DNA from: Clostridiales bacterium
Lineage (GTDB): Bacteria > Bacillota > Clostridia > Christensenellales > Aristaeellaceae
Assembly (NCBI GenBank): GCA_004556395.1
Contig: SFHK01000006.1
Location: forward strand, 1 to 64,000
Direction of reading: 5' to 3'
Length of the DNA: 64,000 nt
The notes under the pieces were generated by a model. The model was given only the letters and a program-made list of their open reading frames with translations, made no database searches and was not told where the DNA came from. Below, in pieces: positions 24,062 through 32,852 of this stretch. Within the stretch, counting starts at the first letter, position 1; every line of letters begins with the position of its first letter. A program made the translations under genes and the position numbers.

Positions 24062-25469
24062 CAGGGTGAAGGTATGGTGGCGCGCGCACGGCCCGAGCCG
24101 CCGGCGGCTGATTCAGGTGTATGCCGCGCTTTTGTATAACGCGCATGCGAAGGGCTTTATAAAGGGAGAAATCTATACCGGCGCACTCAAGAACGTCTGC
24201 GTGCCGGGGCTCAACTGCTATTCGTGCTCGGGCGCGGTCGCGGCCTGTCCGCTGGGCGCGCTGCAGAATGCGCTGGCGTCGTCGGACTATCGCGCACCGT
24301 GGTTCGCGCTGGGCATTGTGATGCTGTTCGGGCTGATCTTCGGCCGTACGATCTGCGGCTTCCTGTGTCCGATGGGACTGCTTCAGGAGCTGCTCCACAA
24401 GCTTCCCGTGCCCAAGCTGAAGAAAAGCCGCGTCACGCGCGTGCTTTCCTATTTTAAATATGTGATTCTGGCGGTGTTTGTGTTCACCGTCCCGCTCGCG
24501 TACGCGGCGCAGCGCTTTCCGGTGCCGGCCTTCTGCAAGTACATCTGCCCGGCGGGAACGCTGGAGGGCGCGATTGGTTTACTTGCCAACCCGGCGAACG
24601 AGGGCCTGTTTTCCATGCTGGGAAGCCTGTTCACGCGGAAGTTTGTTATTCTGGTGGGGATCCTTGCGGCCTGTGTGTTTGTGTACCGCGCGTTCTGCCG
24701 TTTTCTCTGCCCGCTGGGCGCGATTTACGGAATGTTCGCGCGTCTGGCAATCGTGGGCGTGAAGGTGGACGCGGAAAAATGCAGCGGCTGCGGGCGCTGC
24801 GTGGCGCGCTGCCGGATGGACGTGCGGCGCGTGGGAGACCACGAGTGCATTCACTGCGGCGCGTGCGCGGAGGTGTGCCCGGCTAAGGCCATTTCGATGA
24901 AATGCGGAAAGCGTTCGCTGTCCGCGATCGGGCGCGCGCGGCGAGCTGCCGCGTGGGTCATTGCGCTGGCGCTGCTCATAGGCGTGGGCGCGTGGGTAAA
25001 CCGCGCGGAGGATGTTCCGGCTGCTCCGGCCACGGAACCATCCGAGGGTTTCGAGGAAGGCATGCGCTGCCCGGACTTCACTGTGCCGCTGTACGGCGCG
25101 GGCGGCGACTTCACACTCTCCGAGAAGTGCGGGCAGGTGGTCGTGATCAACTTCTGGGCGACGTGGTGCACGCCCTGCGTGGCGGAGCTGCCATATTTCG
25201 AAGCGCTTCAGAAGGCCTATCCGGACGACGTGTCGGTCGTCGCCATCCATTCAAACCTTGTGACCGACGACGTGCGGGAATTCCTGAACCGGGAAGCCTA
25301 CGCGCTTTCGTTCGCGCAGGATACCGACGGAACCGTCATGACCCGCCTTGGCGGCTCAACTCAGCTGCCGATGACGGTGATCGTCGACCGCGACGGCACC
25401 ATCGTCTATAACCGCGTCGGCTCCATGACCTTCGACCGCCTGACGGCCTTAATCGAGCCGCTCCTGTAA
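24054..25469 (+). CDS. Polyferredoxin membrane protein fused to TlpA-like redoxin
   Basis: 471 aa. N-terminal part is NapH/YccM-like: membrane helices with CxxxxP motifs (CSGAVAACPLGA, CGFLCPMG, CKYICPAG, CRFLCPLG) and two ferredoxin motifs CSGCGRCVARC and CIHCGACAEVC (about 243-285) on the cytoplasmic side. A helix at about 300-320 leads to an outside TlpA domain (about 335-471) with ATWCTPC (C372, C375) and QLPMTVIVDRDG. This should pass electrons from the cytoplasm across the membrane to thiols outside. TTG start with GGAG 10 nt upstream, overlapping the previous stop; GTG 24066 is the alternative. Last gene of the operon. Confidence 0.9.
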   Translation: MDNRVKVWWRAHGPSRRRLIQVYAALLYNAHAKGFIKGEIYTGALKNVCVPGLNCYSCSGAVAACPLGALQNALASSDYRAPWFALGIVMLFGLIFGRTICGFLCPMGLLQELLHKLPVPKLKKSRVTRVLSYFKYVILAVFVFTVPLAYAAQRFPVPAFCKYICPAGTLEGAIGLLANPANEGLFSMLGSLFTRKFVILVGILAACVFVYRAFCRFLCPLGAIYGMFARLAIVGVKVDAEKCSGCGRCVARCRMDVRRVGDHECIHCGACAEVCPAKAISMKCGKRSLSAIGRARRAAAWVIALALLIGVGAWVNRAEDVPAAPATEPSEGFEEGMRCPDFTVPLYGAGGDFTLSEKCGQVVVINFWATWCTPCVAELPYFEALQKAYPDDVSVVAIHSNLVTDDVREFLNREAYALSFAQDTDGTVMTRLGGSTQLPMTVIVDRDGTIVYNRVGSMTFDRLTALIEPLL

Positions 25470-25473
25470 AAAC

Positions 25474-25510
25474 CGCGCCGCGCACTTCACAAACGGAAGT
25501 GCGCGGCGCG
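25474..25510 (+). terminator. Strong hairpin after the redox operon
   Basis: Perfect 15-bp stem CGCGCCGCGCACTTC (25474-25488) with GAAGTGCGCGGCGCG (25496-25510). No T tract on the plus strand; nonetheless the only candidate terminator before the cggR promoter. Confidence 0.6.
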
Positions 25511-25606
25511 CTGTGGTCGACGGGAGAAATTCAGGGAAGCAGCGGCAGGGAAGAGGAAATTGTGCGCAATGTTACGCAAAGTTCATGCGGTTGTCGGGTT
25601 TCGGTA

Positions 25607-25635
25607 TGGACAAAGCGGGCGGGGCGTGGTATACT
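25607..25635 (+). promoter_or_regulatory. Promoter of the cggR glycolytic operon
   Basis: TGGACA (25607-25612), 17-nt spacer, TATACT (25630-25635). Downstream, GGCGGGACGAAATTCGCC (about 25657-25674) contains the CGGGAC half-site known from CggR operators and is a candidate autoregulatory site. Confidence 0.7.
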
Positions 25636-25699
25636 ATGCCTTGGGTAAAAATGGACAGGCGGGACGAAATTCGCCCGCGGAAAACGGAGGACGTGAACC

Positions 25700-26734
25700 G
25701 TGGACGGAGCGACAGTCAAGCTGCTGACCAATCTCGCGCCGGAGCTGATGGACGGCATCGTGGCGCGGGCAATGGCGCTGGAACGCATCTCGGTGCTTCA
25801 GCCGGTCGGCCGGCGGGCGCTGGCACAGCGTATGCGCATGCCGGAGCGGGAAGCCCGGGTGCTGACCGACGCGCTTCGCGCGGGCGGCTGGATTGAGGTT
25901 TCCGCGGCGGGCATGGTTCTGACCGACAAGGCCTACGGTATGCTGGACAGCATTCGGGAAATCGTGCGCGCGCAGCTGGGGCTGTCGTCGATGGAGGTGC
26001 AGCTCTCCCGGCTTCTGAAGGTGGAGAACGTGCGCATCGTGCCGGGCGACGCGGATCAGTCGCCGGACGTGCTGGGCGAGGTTGGGCGCGTGGCGGGCAC
26101 AAGGCTTCGGAAGCTGCTTTCCGACGGCATGATTCTCGCCGTCAACGGCGGCACGACGGTTCAGCAGGTGGCGGAGCACATTCCGCGCGGCGCGCCGATG
26201 AACATCACCGTGCTTCCGGCGCGCGGCGGTCTGGGGCAGTCCGCGGAAACGCAGGCGAGCACGCTGGCCGAGACGATCGCCGGCAAGCTGGGCGGACATC
26301 ACCGGGCGCTGTATCTGCCGGATTCGCTTTCGCCGGACGCGCTGCGCGAGCTGTGCAAGATGGACGAAATCCGCGAGCCGCTGGAAGCGATTCAGAAGGC
26401 GGACGTGCTTCTGTACGGCATTGCCCGCGCCGACGACATGGCCGTGAACCGGCTGATGCCGCACGCGCGCATCGAGGAGCTCGTCGCCGAGGGCGCGACC
26501 GCCGAGGTGCTGGGCTATTGCTTTGACGCGCAGGGACGGCTGCTGGCGTCGGCCTCCGGGCTGGGGCTGCCGGTGGACGCGATCGAGCGGATTCCCACGG
26601 TGTTCGCCGTGGCCGCGGGCGCGCGCAAGGCCGAGGCGATTCTGGCCGCTACGCGGCACCATCGCCACGATTATCTGGTGACGGACGAGGGCGCGGCCGC
26701 CCGAATCATCACCCTGCTTCGCGATGAAGACTGA
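25700..26734 (+). CDS. cggR: Central glycolytic genes regulator CggR (SorC family)
   Basis: 344 aa. N-terminal winged helix (about 15-75: RISVLQPVGRRALAQRMRMPEREAR) and a SorC sugar-binding domain (about 85-340: GMILAVNGGTTVQQVAEHIP, EGATAEVLGYCFDAQGR). In Bacillus CggR represses the gapA operon and is released by fructose-1,6-bisphosphate. GTG start after ACGGAGGAC. It heads cggR-pgk-tpiA-gpmI here; gapA and eno, usually part of such operons, are not in the window. Confidence 0.93.
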   Translation: MDGATVKLLTNLAPELMDGIVARAMALERISVLQPVGRRALAQRMRMPEREARVLTDALRAGGWIEVSAAGMVLTDKAYGMLDSIREIVRAQLGLSSMEVQLSRLLKVENVRIVPGDADQSPDVLGEVGRVAGTRLRKLLSDGMILAVNGGTTVQQVAEHIPRGAPMNITVLPARGGLGQSAETQASTLAETIAGKLGGHHRALYLPDSLSPDALRELCKMDEIREPLEAIQKADVLLYGIARADDMAVNRLMPHARIEELVAEGATAEVLGYCFDAQGRLLASASGLGLPVDAIERIPTVFAVAAGARKAEAILAATRHHRHDYLVTDEGAAARIITLLRDED

Positions 26735-26761
26735 CGGAGACAGAAAGTAACAAAAGTTTTC

Positions 26762-26790
26762 TTTTACGTTTTCCCACGTTGTGGTATGAT
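26762..26790 (+). promoter_or_regulatory. Possible second promoter before pgk
   Basis: TATGAT at 26785-26790 with a poor -35 (TTTTAC, 26762-26767). A short palindrome CCAC-GTT-GTGG (26774-26784) overlaps the spacer. Would allow glycolytic genes to be expressed apart from cggR. Confidence 0.4.
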
Positions 26791-26820
26791 AACGATGATT
26801 CTAAAAGGAGCGTGACCATC

Positions 26821-28008
26821 ATGAATAAGAAGACCGTGAAGGACATCTGCGTAAAGGGCAAGAAGGTTCTCGTTCGCTGCGACTTTAACGTGCCGCTGGA
26901 CGAAAACAAAAACATCACCGACGAAACCCGTATCAACGCCGCTCTGCCTACCATCAAGTACCTGCTTGACAACGGCGCGGCCGTGATTCTGTGCTCCCAC
27001 CTGGGCCGTCCCAAGGGAGAGTTCAACATGAAGTATTCCCTCGCGCCCGTCGCGAAGCGCCTGTCCGAGAAGCTCGGCTTCGAAGTGAAGCTGGCCAAGG
27101 ACGTGATCGGCCCGGACGCGAAGAAGCTGGCCGCCGAAGTAAAGCCCGGCGAAGCCATCCTGCTTGAGAACGTCCGCTTCCAGCCGGAAGAGGAAAAGAA
27201 CGATCCCGCGTTCGCCAAGGAGCTGGCTTCCATGGCGGATCTGTATGTGTCCGACGCGTTCGGCACCGTGCATCGCGCGCACGCTTCCACCGCTGGCGTC
27301 GCCGCCTATCTGCCCGCCGTTGCCGGCTTCCTGATCGGCAAGGAGCTGGACTTCCTGGGCAGCGCCGTTGAAAACCCGAAGCGCCCCTTCGTCGCCATTC
27401 TGGGCGGCGCGAAGGTCAAGGACAAGATTGGCGTCATCACCAACCTGCTTGAGAAGGTTGACACGCTGATCATTGGCGGCGGCATGGCATACACCTTCCA
27501 GAAGGCCATGGGCAAGGAAATCGGCAAGTCCCTGCTGGACGAGGAGCGCATCGATCTGGCGAAGGATCTGATGGAAAAGGCCAAGGCCAAGGGCGTGAAG
27601 CTGCTTCTCCCCGTGGACAACGTGTGCGGCAGCGATTTCTCCAATGACTGCAACATCATCACCGTGGACGCCGATCAGGGTATTCCCGCCGATTACGAAG
27701 GCATGGACATCGGCCCGAAGAGCGTGAAGCTGTTCTCCGACGCGATCAAGGAAGCCAAGACCGTCGTGTGGAACGGCCCGATGGGCGTATTCGAGTTCCC
27801 GAACTTTGCCAAGGGCACGCTGGCAATCGCGACCGCGATGGCCGAGAGCGACGCCATCACCATCATCGGCGGCGGCGACTCCGCGGCGGCCGTTACCCAG
27901 ATGGGTCTGGCAGACAGGATGAGCCACATCTCCACCGGTGGCGGCGCGTCTCTCGAGTTCCTCGAGGGCAAGACCCTGCCCGGCGTTGCCTGCCTCGAAG
28001 ACAAATAA
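26821..28008 (+). CDS. pgk: Phosphoglycerate kinase
   Basis: 395 aa, usual length. Makes ATP from 1,3-bisphosphoglycerate in the cytoplasm. Seen: RCDFNVPLD (about 19-27), HLGRPKGE (about 60-67), ENVRFQPEEEKND, RAHASTAGVA (about 150), GGAKVKDKIGV (about 197-207), nucleotide loop NGPMGVFE and GGGDSAAA near the C-terminus. Start ATG 26821 after AAAAGGAG. Second gene of the glycolytic operon. Confidence 0.98.
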   Translation: MNKKTVKDICVKGKKVLVRCDFNVPLDENKNITDETRINAALPTIKYLLDNGAAVILCSHLGRPKGEFNMKYSLAPVAKRLSEKLGFEVKLAKDVIGPDAKKLAAEVKPGEAILLENVRFQPEEEKNDPAFAKELASMADLYVSDAFGTVHRAHASTAGVAAYLPAVAGFLIGKELDFLGSAVENPKRPFVAILGGAKVKDKIGVITNLLEKVDTLIIGGGMAYTFQKAMGKEIGKSLLDEERIDLAKDLMEKAKAKGVKLLLPVDNVCGSDFSNDCNIITVDADQGIPADYEGMDIGPKSVKLFSDAIKEAKTVVWNGPMGVFEFPNFAKGTLAIATAMAESDAITIIGGGDSAAAVTQMGLADRMSHISTGGGASLEFLEGKTLPGVACLEDK

Positions 28009-28031
28009 GCGTTTCAATGCGCAAAAAACGG

Positions 28032-28063
28032 TTTCCTCCGGCGGCAGCGTTCGCCGGAGGAAA
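28032..28063 (+). promoter_or_regulatory. Intercistronic hairpin pgk-tpiA
   Basis: Perfect 12-bp stem TTTCCTCCGGCG (28032-28043) with CGCCGGAGGAAA (28052-28063), no T run after it; likely an RNA-stability or processing element in the 115-nt gap. Confidence 0.6.
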
Positions 28064-28123
28064 TTCACGGAAGCGCCGTTTTCAAAGGAAACGGCTGGAA
28101 TTGGAAACAGGAGGATATGTTTT

Positions 28124-28870
28124 ATGCGTAAGCCGATTATTGCCGGTAACTGGAAAATGAACAAGACCCCCGAAGAAGCTAAGCAGCTTGTGACCGAGCT
28201 CGTGCCGCTGGTGAAGGACGCGAAGTGCGACGTCGTCGTGTGCACCCCCGCGGTCTGCTTTGCGGCCGTGAAACCCGTGATCGAGGGCACCAACATCAAG
28301 CTGGGCGCGCAGAACGTGCACTTTGCCGAAAAAGGCGCCTACACCGGCGAGCTGTCCGCCGAGATGCTCAAGGCCTCCGGCTGCGAGTACGTGATCATCG
28401 GCCACTCCGAGCGCCGTCAGTATTTCGGCGAGACCGATAAGACCGTCAACAAGCGCACCGTCGCCGCCGTGAACGCGGGTCTGAAGGCGATCGTATGCGT
28501 GGGCGAAAACAAGGAAGAGCGCGAGACCGGCTACACCGATTATATCGTCACCTTCCAGACCCTGATGGCGCTGCACGGCCTGACCAATGAGCAGGTCGCC
28601 GAGACCATCATCGCCTACGAGCCCGTGTGGGCCATCGGCACCGGCCTGACCGCGACCGACGAGCAGGCGAACGAGACCATCGGCGTCATCCGCAAGGCGA
28701 TTGCCGGCAAGTACGGCGACGAGGTTGCCCAGAAGGTTCGCATCCAGTACGGCGGAAGCATGAAGGGCTCCAACGTCAAGGGTCTGATGGCTCAGGAAGA
28801 AATCGACGGCGGCCTGATCGGCGGCGCGTCTCTGAAGGCTGCGGATTTCGCGCAGGTGGTGAATTTCTAA
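28124..28870 (+). CDS. tpiA: Triosephosphate isomerase
   Basis: 248 aa. Interconverts dihydroxyacetone phosphate and glyceraldehyde 3-phosphate. Catalytic Lys in GNWKMN (K11), His in IIGHSERR (about 94), Glu in AYEPVWAIGTG (about 165), phosphate loop YGGSMKGSN (about 208) and GGLIGGASL. Start ATG 28124 after ACAGGAGG. The stop overlaps the gpmI start by one base. Confidence 0.98.
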   Translation: MRKPIIAGNWKMNKTPEEAKQLVTELVPLVKDAKCDVVVCTPAVCFAAVKPVIEGTNIKLGAQNVHFAEKGAYTGELSAEMLKASGCEYVIIGHSERRQYFGETDKTVNKRTVAAVNAGLKAIVCVGENKEERETGYTDYIVTFQTLMALHGLTNEQVAETIIAYEPVWAIGTGLTATDEQANETIGVIRKAIAGKYGDEVAQKVRIQYGGSMKGSNVKGLMAQEEIDGGLIGGASLKAADFAQVVNF

Positions 28871-30426
28871 TGGCAACGTACGCACTGGTTATCATGGACG
28901 GCTTCGGAAACGGCGGAAACGACCCGAAGTCCAACGCGATTTTCGCGCAGGGCACGCCGAATCTGGATCGTCTGAAGAAGGAATATTGCTATACCGCCAT
29001 CGGCGCTTCCGGCGAGGACGTAGGTCTGCCGGACGGCCAGATGGGCAACAGCGAGGTTGGCCACACCAATATCGGCGCGGGCCGCGTGGTCTACCAGATG
29101 CTGGTGAAGATTACCAAGGACATTCGCGACGGCGTGTTCTTTGAAAACAAGGCGCTGCTGGCCGCGATGGAGAATTGCAAGAAAAACGATACCGCGCTGC
29201 ACCTGATCGGTCTGGTGTCGCCCGGCGGCGTGCATTCTCATACGAAGCACCTGTACGGTCTGCTGGAAATGGCGAAGAAGCACGGCCTGACCAGGGTCTA
29301 TGTGCACGCGCTGCTGGACGGCCGTGACGTTCCGCCGGATTCCGCGTGGGAATACGTGCAGGAGCTCGAGGACAAGATGAAGGAAATCGGCGTGGGCAGG
29401 ATCGCCACGACGATGGGTCGTCTGTACGCGATGGATCGCGACAAGGCGTGGGAGCGCGTCGAGAAGGCGTACAACGCCATGGTCTGCGGCGAAGGCATCC
29501 ATGCCACTGACGCGGTGCAGGCGATTAAGGATTCCTATCAGGTTGTGGACGAAACCGGCAAACACCTGACGGACGAATTCGTGCTGCCCACCGTGCTGGA
29601 CGAGAACGGCATGATAAAGGCCAACGACTCCGTGATCTTCTTCAACTTCCGTCCCGACCGCGCCCGTGAAATCACCCGCGCGTTCGTCAACCCGGACTTT
29701 GACGGCTTTACGCGCAAGCACGGCTTCTTCCCGCTGACGTACGTGTGCATGACACAGTACGACGCGACGATGCCGAACGTGCTGGTCGCCTACCCGCCGG
29801 AGAGTCTGCACATGACGATGGGCGAGTATCTCTCCGAGTGCGGCAAGACGCAGCTGCGCATCGCTGAGACGCAGAAGTACGCGCACGTGACGTTCTTCTT
29901 CAACGGCGGCGAGGAGCGCACCTTCAAGGGCGAGGATCGCATCCTGATTCCGTCCCCGAAGGCCGAAGAGGTGCCCACGTTCGACCTCAAGCCCGAAATG
30001 AGCGCCTATGAGGTGACTGACGCGGTTGTGCCGCTCATCGAGCAGGACAAGTACGACGTGATCATCCTGAACTTTGCCAACTGCGACATGGTCGGCCATA
30101 CCGGCGTGATGGAAGCCACGAAGAAGGCCGTCAAGACCGTGGACGAGTGCGTGGGCAGAGTGGCGGACGCGATCATCAAAAACGGCGGCAAGCTGATCAT
30201 TACCGCCGATCACGGCAATGCCGACATGATGATCGATCCCGTTCACGGCGGCCCGTTCACCGCGCATACCACCAATCCCGTTCCGGTGATCGTGGTGGAT
30301 CCCGCGCATCCGAAGCATGAGCTGCGCGAGGGCGGCCGCCTGTGCGACCTGTGTCCGACGCTGCTCCACATGATGGGTCTCAAGCAGCCCAAGGAAATGA
30401 CGGGCGAGAACCTGATTCTCGACTGA
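28870..30426 (+). CDS. gpmI: 2,3-bisphosphoglycerate-independent phosphoglycerate mutase
   Basis: 518 aa. Mn-dependent conversion of 3- to 2-phosphoglycerate. Seen: metal-binding MDGFG (about 9-13), phosphoserine site QMGNSEVGHTNIGAGR (Ser about 62), SPGGVHSHTKHL, LDGRDVPP, DRARE, NCDMVGHTG and TADHGNAD metal sites. Starts at the overlapping TAATG of tpiA. A terminator follows, closing the operon. Confidence 0.97.
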   Translation: MATYALVIMDGFGNGGNDPKSNAIFAQGTPNLDRLKKEYCYTAIGASGEDVGLPDGQMGNSEVGHTNIGAGRVVYQMLVKITKDIRDGVFFENKALLAAMENCKKNDTALHLIGLVSPGGVHSHTKHLYGLLEMAKKHGLTRVYVHALLDGRDVPPDSAWEYVQELEDKMKEIGVGRIATTMGRLYAMDRDKAWERVEKAYNAMVCGEGIHATDAVQAIKDSYQVVDETGKHLTDEFVLPTVLDENGMIKANDSVIFFNFRPDRAREITRAFVNPDFDGFTRKHGFFPLTYVCMTQYDATMPNVLVAYPPESLHMTMGEYLSECGKTQLRIAETQKYAHVTFFFNGGEERTFKGEDRILIPSPKAEEVPTFDLKPEMSAYEVTDAVVPLIEQDKYDVIILNFANCDMVGHTGVMEATKKAVKTVDECVGRVADAIIKNGGKLIITADHGNADMMIDPVHGGPFTAHTTNPVPVIVVDPAHPKHELREGGRLCDLCPTLLHMMGLKQPKEMTGENLILD

Positions 30427-30465
30427 GCGAATCTGCAAAAACGTTATAGTTAAAGCGAAAGCGAA

Positions 30466-30494
30466 ACCGGCCGAACAAACTTCGGTCGGTTTTT
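30466..30494 (+). terminator. Terminator of the glycolytic operon
   Basis: ACCGGCCGAA (30466-30475) pairs with TTCGGTCGGT (30481-30490), one wobble, followed by TTTTT. Confidence 0.88.
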
Positions 30495-30622
30495 GTGTCT
30501 GCGCGGCGTTCTTTCGGAGTATAACGAAAGTTTAAATACCGAAGTCGGTTTTTTACTGCGGCATAGGCTGATAATTCAGCGGATAGAGTAAAAACTGAAA
30601 TAGAATTGAAATGAGATTTCGA

Positions 30623-30658
30623 TATAATGATACTCGTCCCGAAAAATGCGTTCGGGAC
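30623..30658 (+). promoter_or_regulatory. -10 box and 5'-UTR hairpin of the FtsL-like gene
   Basis: TATAAT at 30623-30628 without a good -35. Just downstream GTCCCGAA (30636-30643) pairs with TTCGGGAC (30651-30658), an 8-bp hairpin at the very 5' end of the message. The rest of 30495-30622 shows no gene. Confidence 0.5.
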
Positions 30659-30678
30659 ATTCTGAATAGAGAGATGAG

Positions 30679-31128
30679 TTGAAGAAGATGGGTGCGACGC
30701 GTCGAAAGTCCATGGGGCATACACAGCGCATGCTGAAGGGCGTCGTATCCGGCTTGCTGACGGAAAACGCGGAGCAGGGCACGTATGCCCGCCGCCGTAA
30801 GGCGCTGCTTGAACGCCGACGGAGCATGATTTTTATGTACGCGACGGTAATTCTCGTCGTGGTCGGGCTGCTTCTGCAAGCGGGCAAGATGGTGGGAATC
30901 GCTTCCAGCAATAAAAACATCCGCGCCATGAAGGCCGAGATGCGCGTGATGGAAGCGCATGTGGAGAATCTGGAAAGCGAATTGATGCTTGAGCTTCGCA
31001 CGATCGTGGTTCGTCAGCGCGCGAAGGAGCGGCTGGGCATGATCAACCCGCCGTACACCGAGCTTCTGCGGATGGATACGCGCGATACGCACAGCGGCGA
31101 GGGCACGCGCGTCGCGTCCGCACAATAA
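30679..31128 (+). CDS. FtsL/DivIC-like septum formation protein
   Basis: 149 aa. Basic cytoplasmic head (1-50), one helix (about 50-70, MIFMYATVILVVVGLLLQAG), then a coiled coil (about 75-125) ending in AKERLGMINPP, the typical end of FtsL/DivIC proteins. Role expected at the division septum with FtsB and FtsQ. TTG 30679 has AGAGAG 5 nt upstream; ATG 30688 (MGATRRK) is equally possible. Single gene between promoter and terminator, just before the stator-like operon. Confidence 0.72.
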   Translation: MKKMGATRRKSMGHTQRMLKGVVSGLLTENAEQGTYARRRKALLERRRSMIFMYATVILVVVGLLLQAGKMVGIASSNKNIRAMKAEMRVMEAHVENLESELMLELRTIVVRQRAKERLGMINPPYTELLRMDTRDTHSGEGTRVASAQ

Positions 31129-31148
31129 AATTGAAAGAATTTTTCGGA

Positions 31149-31184
31149 CATCCGGAGCGTTTGGGAACTCCGGATGCCTTTTTT
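31149..31184 (+). terminator. Terminator after the FtsL-like gene
   Basis: CATCCGGAG (31149-31157) pairs with CTCCGGATG (31168-31176), followed by CCTTTTTT. Confidence 0.9.
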
Positions 31185-31237
31185 CTGTCAAAAGCTTGGA
31201 AGCATCGCGGCAAATTCGCGCGGGTCGGCTGTCGCGG

Positions 31238-31266
31238 TTGCGCGAAGGACGGATCAATGGTATAAT
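31238..31266 (+). promoter_or_regulatory. Promoter of the stator-like operon
   Basis: TTGCGC (31238-31243), 17-nt spacer, TATAAT (31261-31266); 68 nt before the first gene. Confidence 0.72.
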
Positions 31267-31334
31267 GGAAGCACGGGCGAGATACGAAGGATATCGGAGC
31301 CGCCGGAGCAACGCACGGAAATGAGGAAAGCCGT

Positions 31335-32849
31335 ATGAGTTTTTGGGAAACGATAAAGAGCTGGCTGGGAAACGACATCTTCAGCGTGTTTGTATATGCC
31401 GCGATCGTCGCGCTGTTCGTCATTGGCATCGTGAAATGCGTGCTGCCGGTGGTGAACACGCGCAGGCTTTTGCAGCGCGCCATCAAGAACATCAAAAAGG
31501 GCGACAAGGCGCGCCGTTCATGGCAGGACGACCGCTTTCTGGGGCGCGGCTGCCTGATGCCGCACTGGTCGGAGTATCTGAACAACCTGTTCTTCGCCGA
31601 CAATGAGTATCACAATCCTGCCAACGTGGAGGATTACATCAACGAGGAAACCGTGATTGAGAGTCCCGGCCGGGTGCGTCTGGCCGAGGCGCTTCCGGGC
31701 GTGTCGGTGTCGCTGGGTTTCCTTGGCACGCTGATGGGTCTTTCGGTGGCGCTGGGCGGCATGGGCGCGGACGTGAGCGACGTTTCCGGCTCCATGACCA
31801 CGCTGCTGGGCTCGATGAAATACGCGTTCATGACGTCGATCTTCGGCGTTGTGGCGTCGATCACGTTTACCATGCTCACGCGCATCGTGCACGGCCACGC
31901 CGAGCGCACCCTGCTTGAATTCTACAACGCCATGGCGCGGTACGCGGGCGTGCTGTCCGTGGACCCGATGACGCAGATTGCCATCTATCAGCAGGAGCAG
32001 ACGAGCATTCTGAACACGCTTCTGGAACGGGTCGACCCGCAGAGGTACGCGGACGCGTTCAACGCCGCGGTGCAGCCGCTTACGCAGGCCGTGCGCGAGA
32101 ACATGGAGCTGACCAGCCAGCGCCAGTCGCAGCTGATGAACGACGTGGCCGACGCGTACATCCGCCGGATGGACGACGCGGTGCACGGCCAGTTCGACCA
32201 CCTGAAGATCACGCTGGAGGATACCTGCCGCTATCAGGAGAAGGCAATTAAGAACGTCGCCGACGCGCTGTCGTCCTTCGGCGACGCGGCGCGGGCGATG
32301 CGCGAGATTCGCCAGCAGAGTCAGGAAATTCTGGATCGCTACGAGGGCGTGCTCAACCGTCTGTCGCAGGCGCAGCTGCGCAATGCCGACGAGACCGAGC
32401 GCCTGAGCGGCGTGGTGGAAAAGCAGACGGAGTACATACAGACGCTTTCGGCGCTGAACGACGAATTTGCGCGGCAGGCCGATTCCATCCGCGAGGTGAC
32501 GGAGAACTTCCTCGAAAACACCGGCAGCATGACCGAGCAGCACAACGAGCTGCTGACCGAGACGGCGCAGAAGATGAGCGACGCGTCCCAGACGCTGGCC
32601 TCCACAATGACCGACGCGCGCGAAAAGCTGAAGCGCGACATGGACGAGTCGATCAACTATTTCGAGGGCTGCATGACGGAAATCCTCAAGCGCATCGAAT
32701 GGGCGTCCAACGCTGTGAAGGAGTCCGTCGAGGGACTGCCCGAGGCGGTGCAGGTATCCACCGGGCGGTATCTGGACGAGATCGATCATCTGGTCGGCGC
32801 GCTGCGCGCGGCCAACGGGCAGCTTGACGACGCCGGGAACCGGAGGTAA
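31335..32849 (+). CDS. MotA/TolQ/ExbB-like channel protein with long coiled-coil tail (ZorA-like)
   Basis: 504 aa. Helix at about 14-38, a cytoplasmic loop, then the two core helices of the proton-channel family: VSVSLGFLGTLMGLSVALGGM (core GFLGTLMGLS, about 125-145) and YAFMTSIFGVVASITFTML (about 160-180). Residues 190-504 are a long helical, coiled-coil tail, as in ZorA of Zorya defence and unlike MotA. Expected to form a pentamer around a dimer of the next protein, using ion flow to rotate. No flagellar, ExbD/TonB or Zorya effector genes lie nearby. 3 nt separate it from its partner gene. Confidence 0.82.
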   Translation: MSFWETIKSWLGNDIFSVFVYAAIVALFVIGIVKCVLPVVNTRRLLQRAIKNIKKGDKARRSWQDDRFLGRGCLMPHWSEYLNNLFFADNEYHNPANVEDYINEETVIESPGRVRLAEALPGVSVSLGFLGTLMGLSVALGGMGADVSDVSGSMTTLLGSMKYAFMTSIFGVVASITFTMLTRIVHGHAERTLLEFYNAMARYAGVLSVDPMTQIAIYQQEQTSILNTLLERVDPQRYADAFNAAVQPLTQAVRENMELTSQRQSQLMNDVADAYIRRMDDAVHGQFDHLKITLEDTCRYQEKAIKNVADALSSFGDAARAMREIRQQSQEILDRYEGVLNRLSQAQLRNADETERLSGVVEKQTEYIQTLSALNDEFARQADSIREVTENFLENTGSMTEQHNELLTETAQKMSDASQTLASTMTDAREKLKRDMDESINYFEGCMTEILKRIEWASNAVKESVEGLPEAVQVSTGRYLDEIDHLVGALRAANGQLDDAGNRR

Positions 32850-32852
32850 GCC

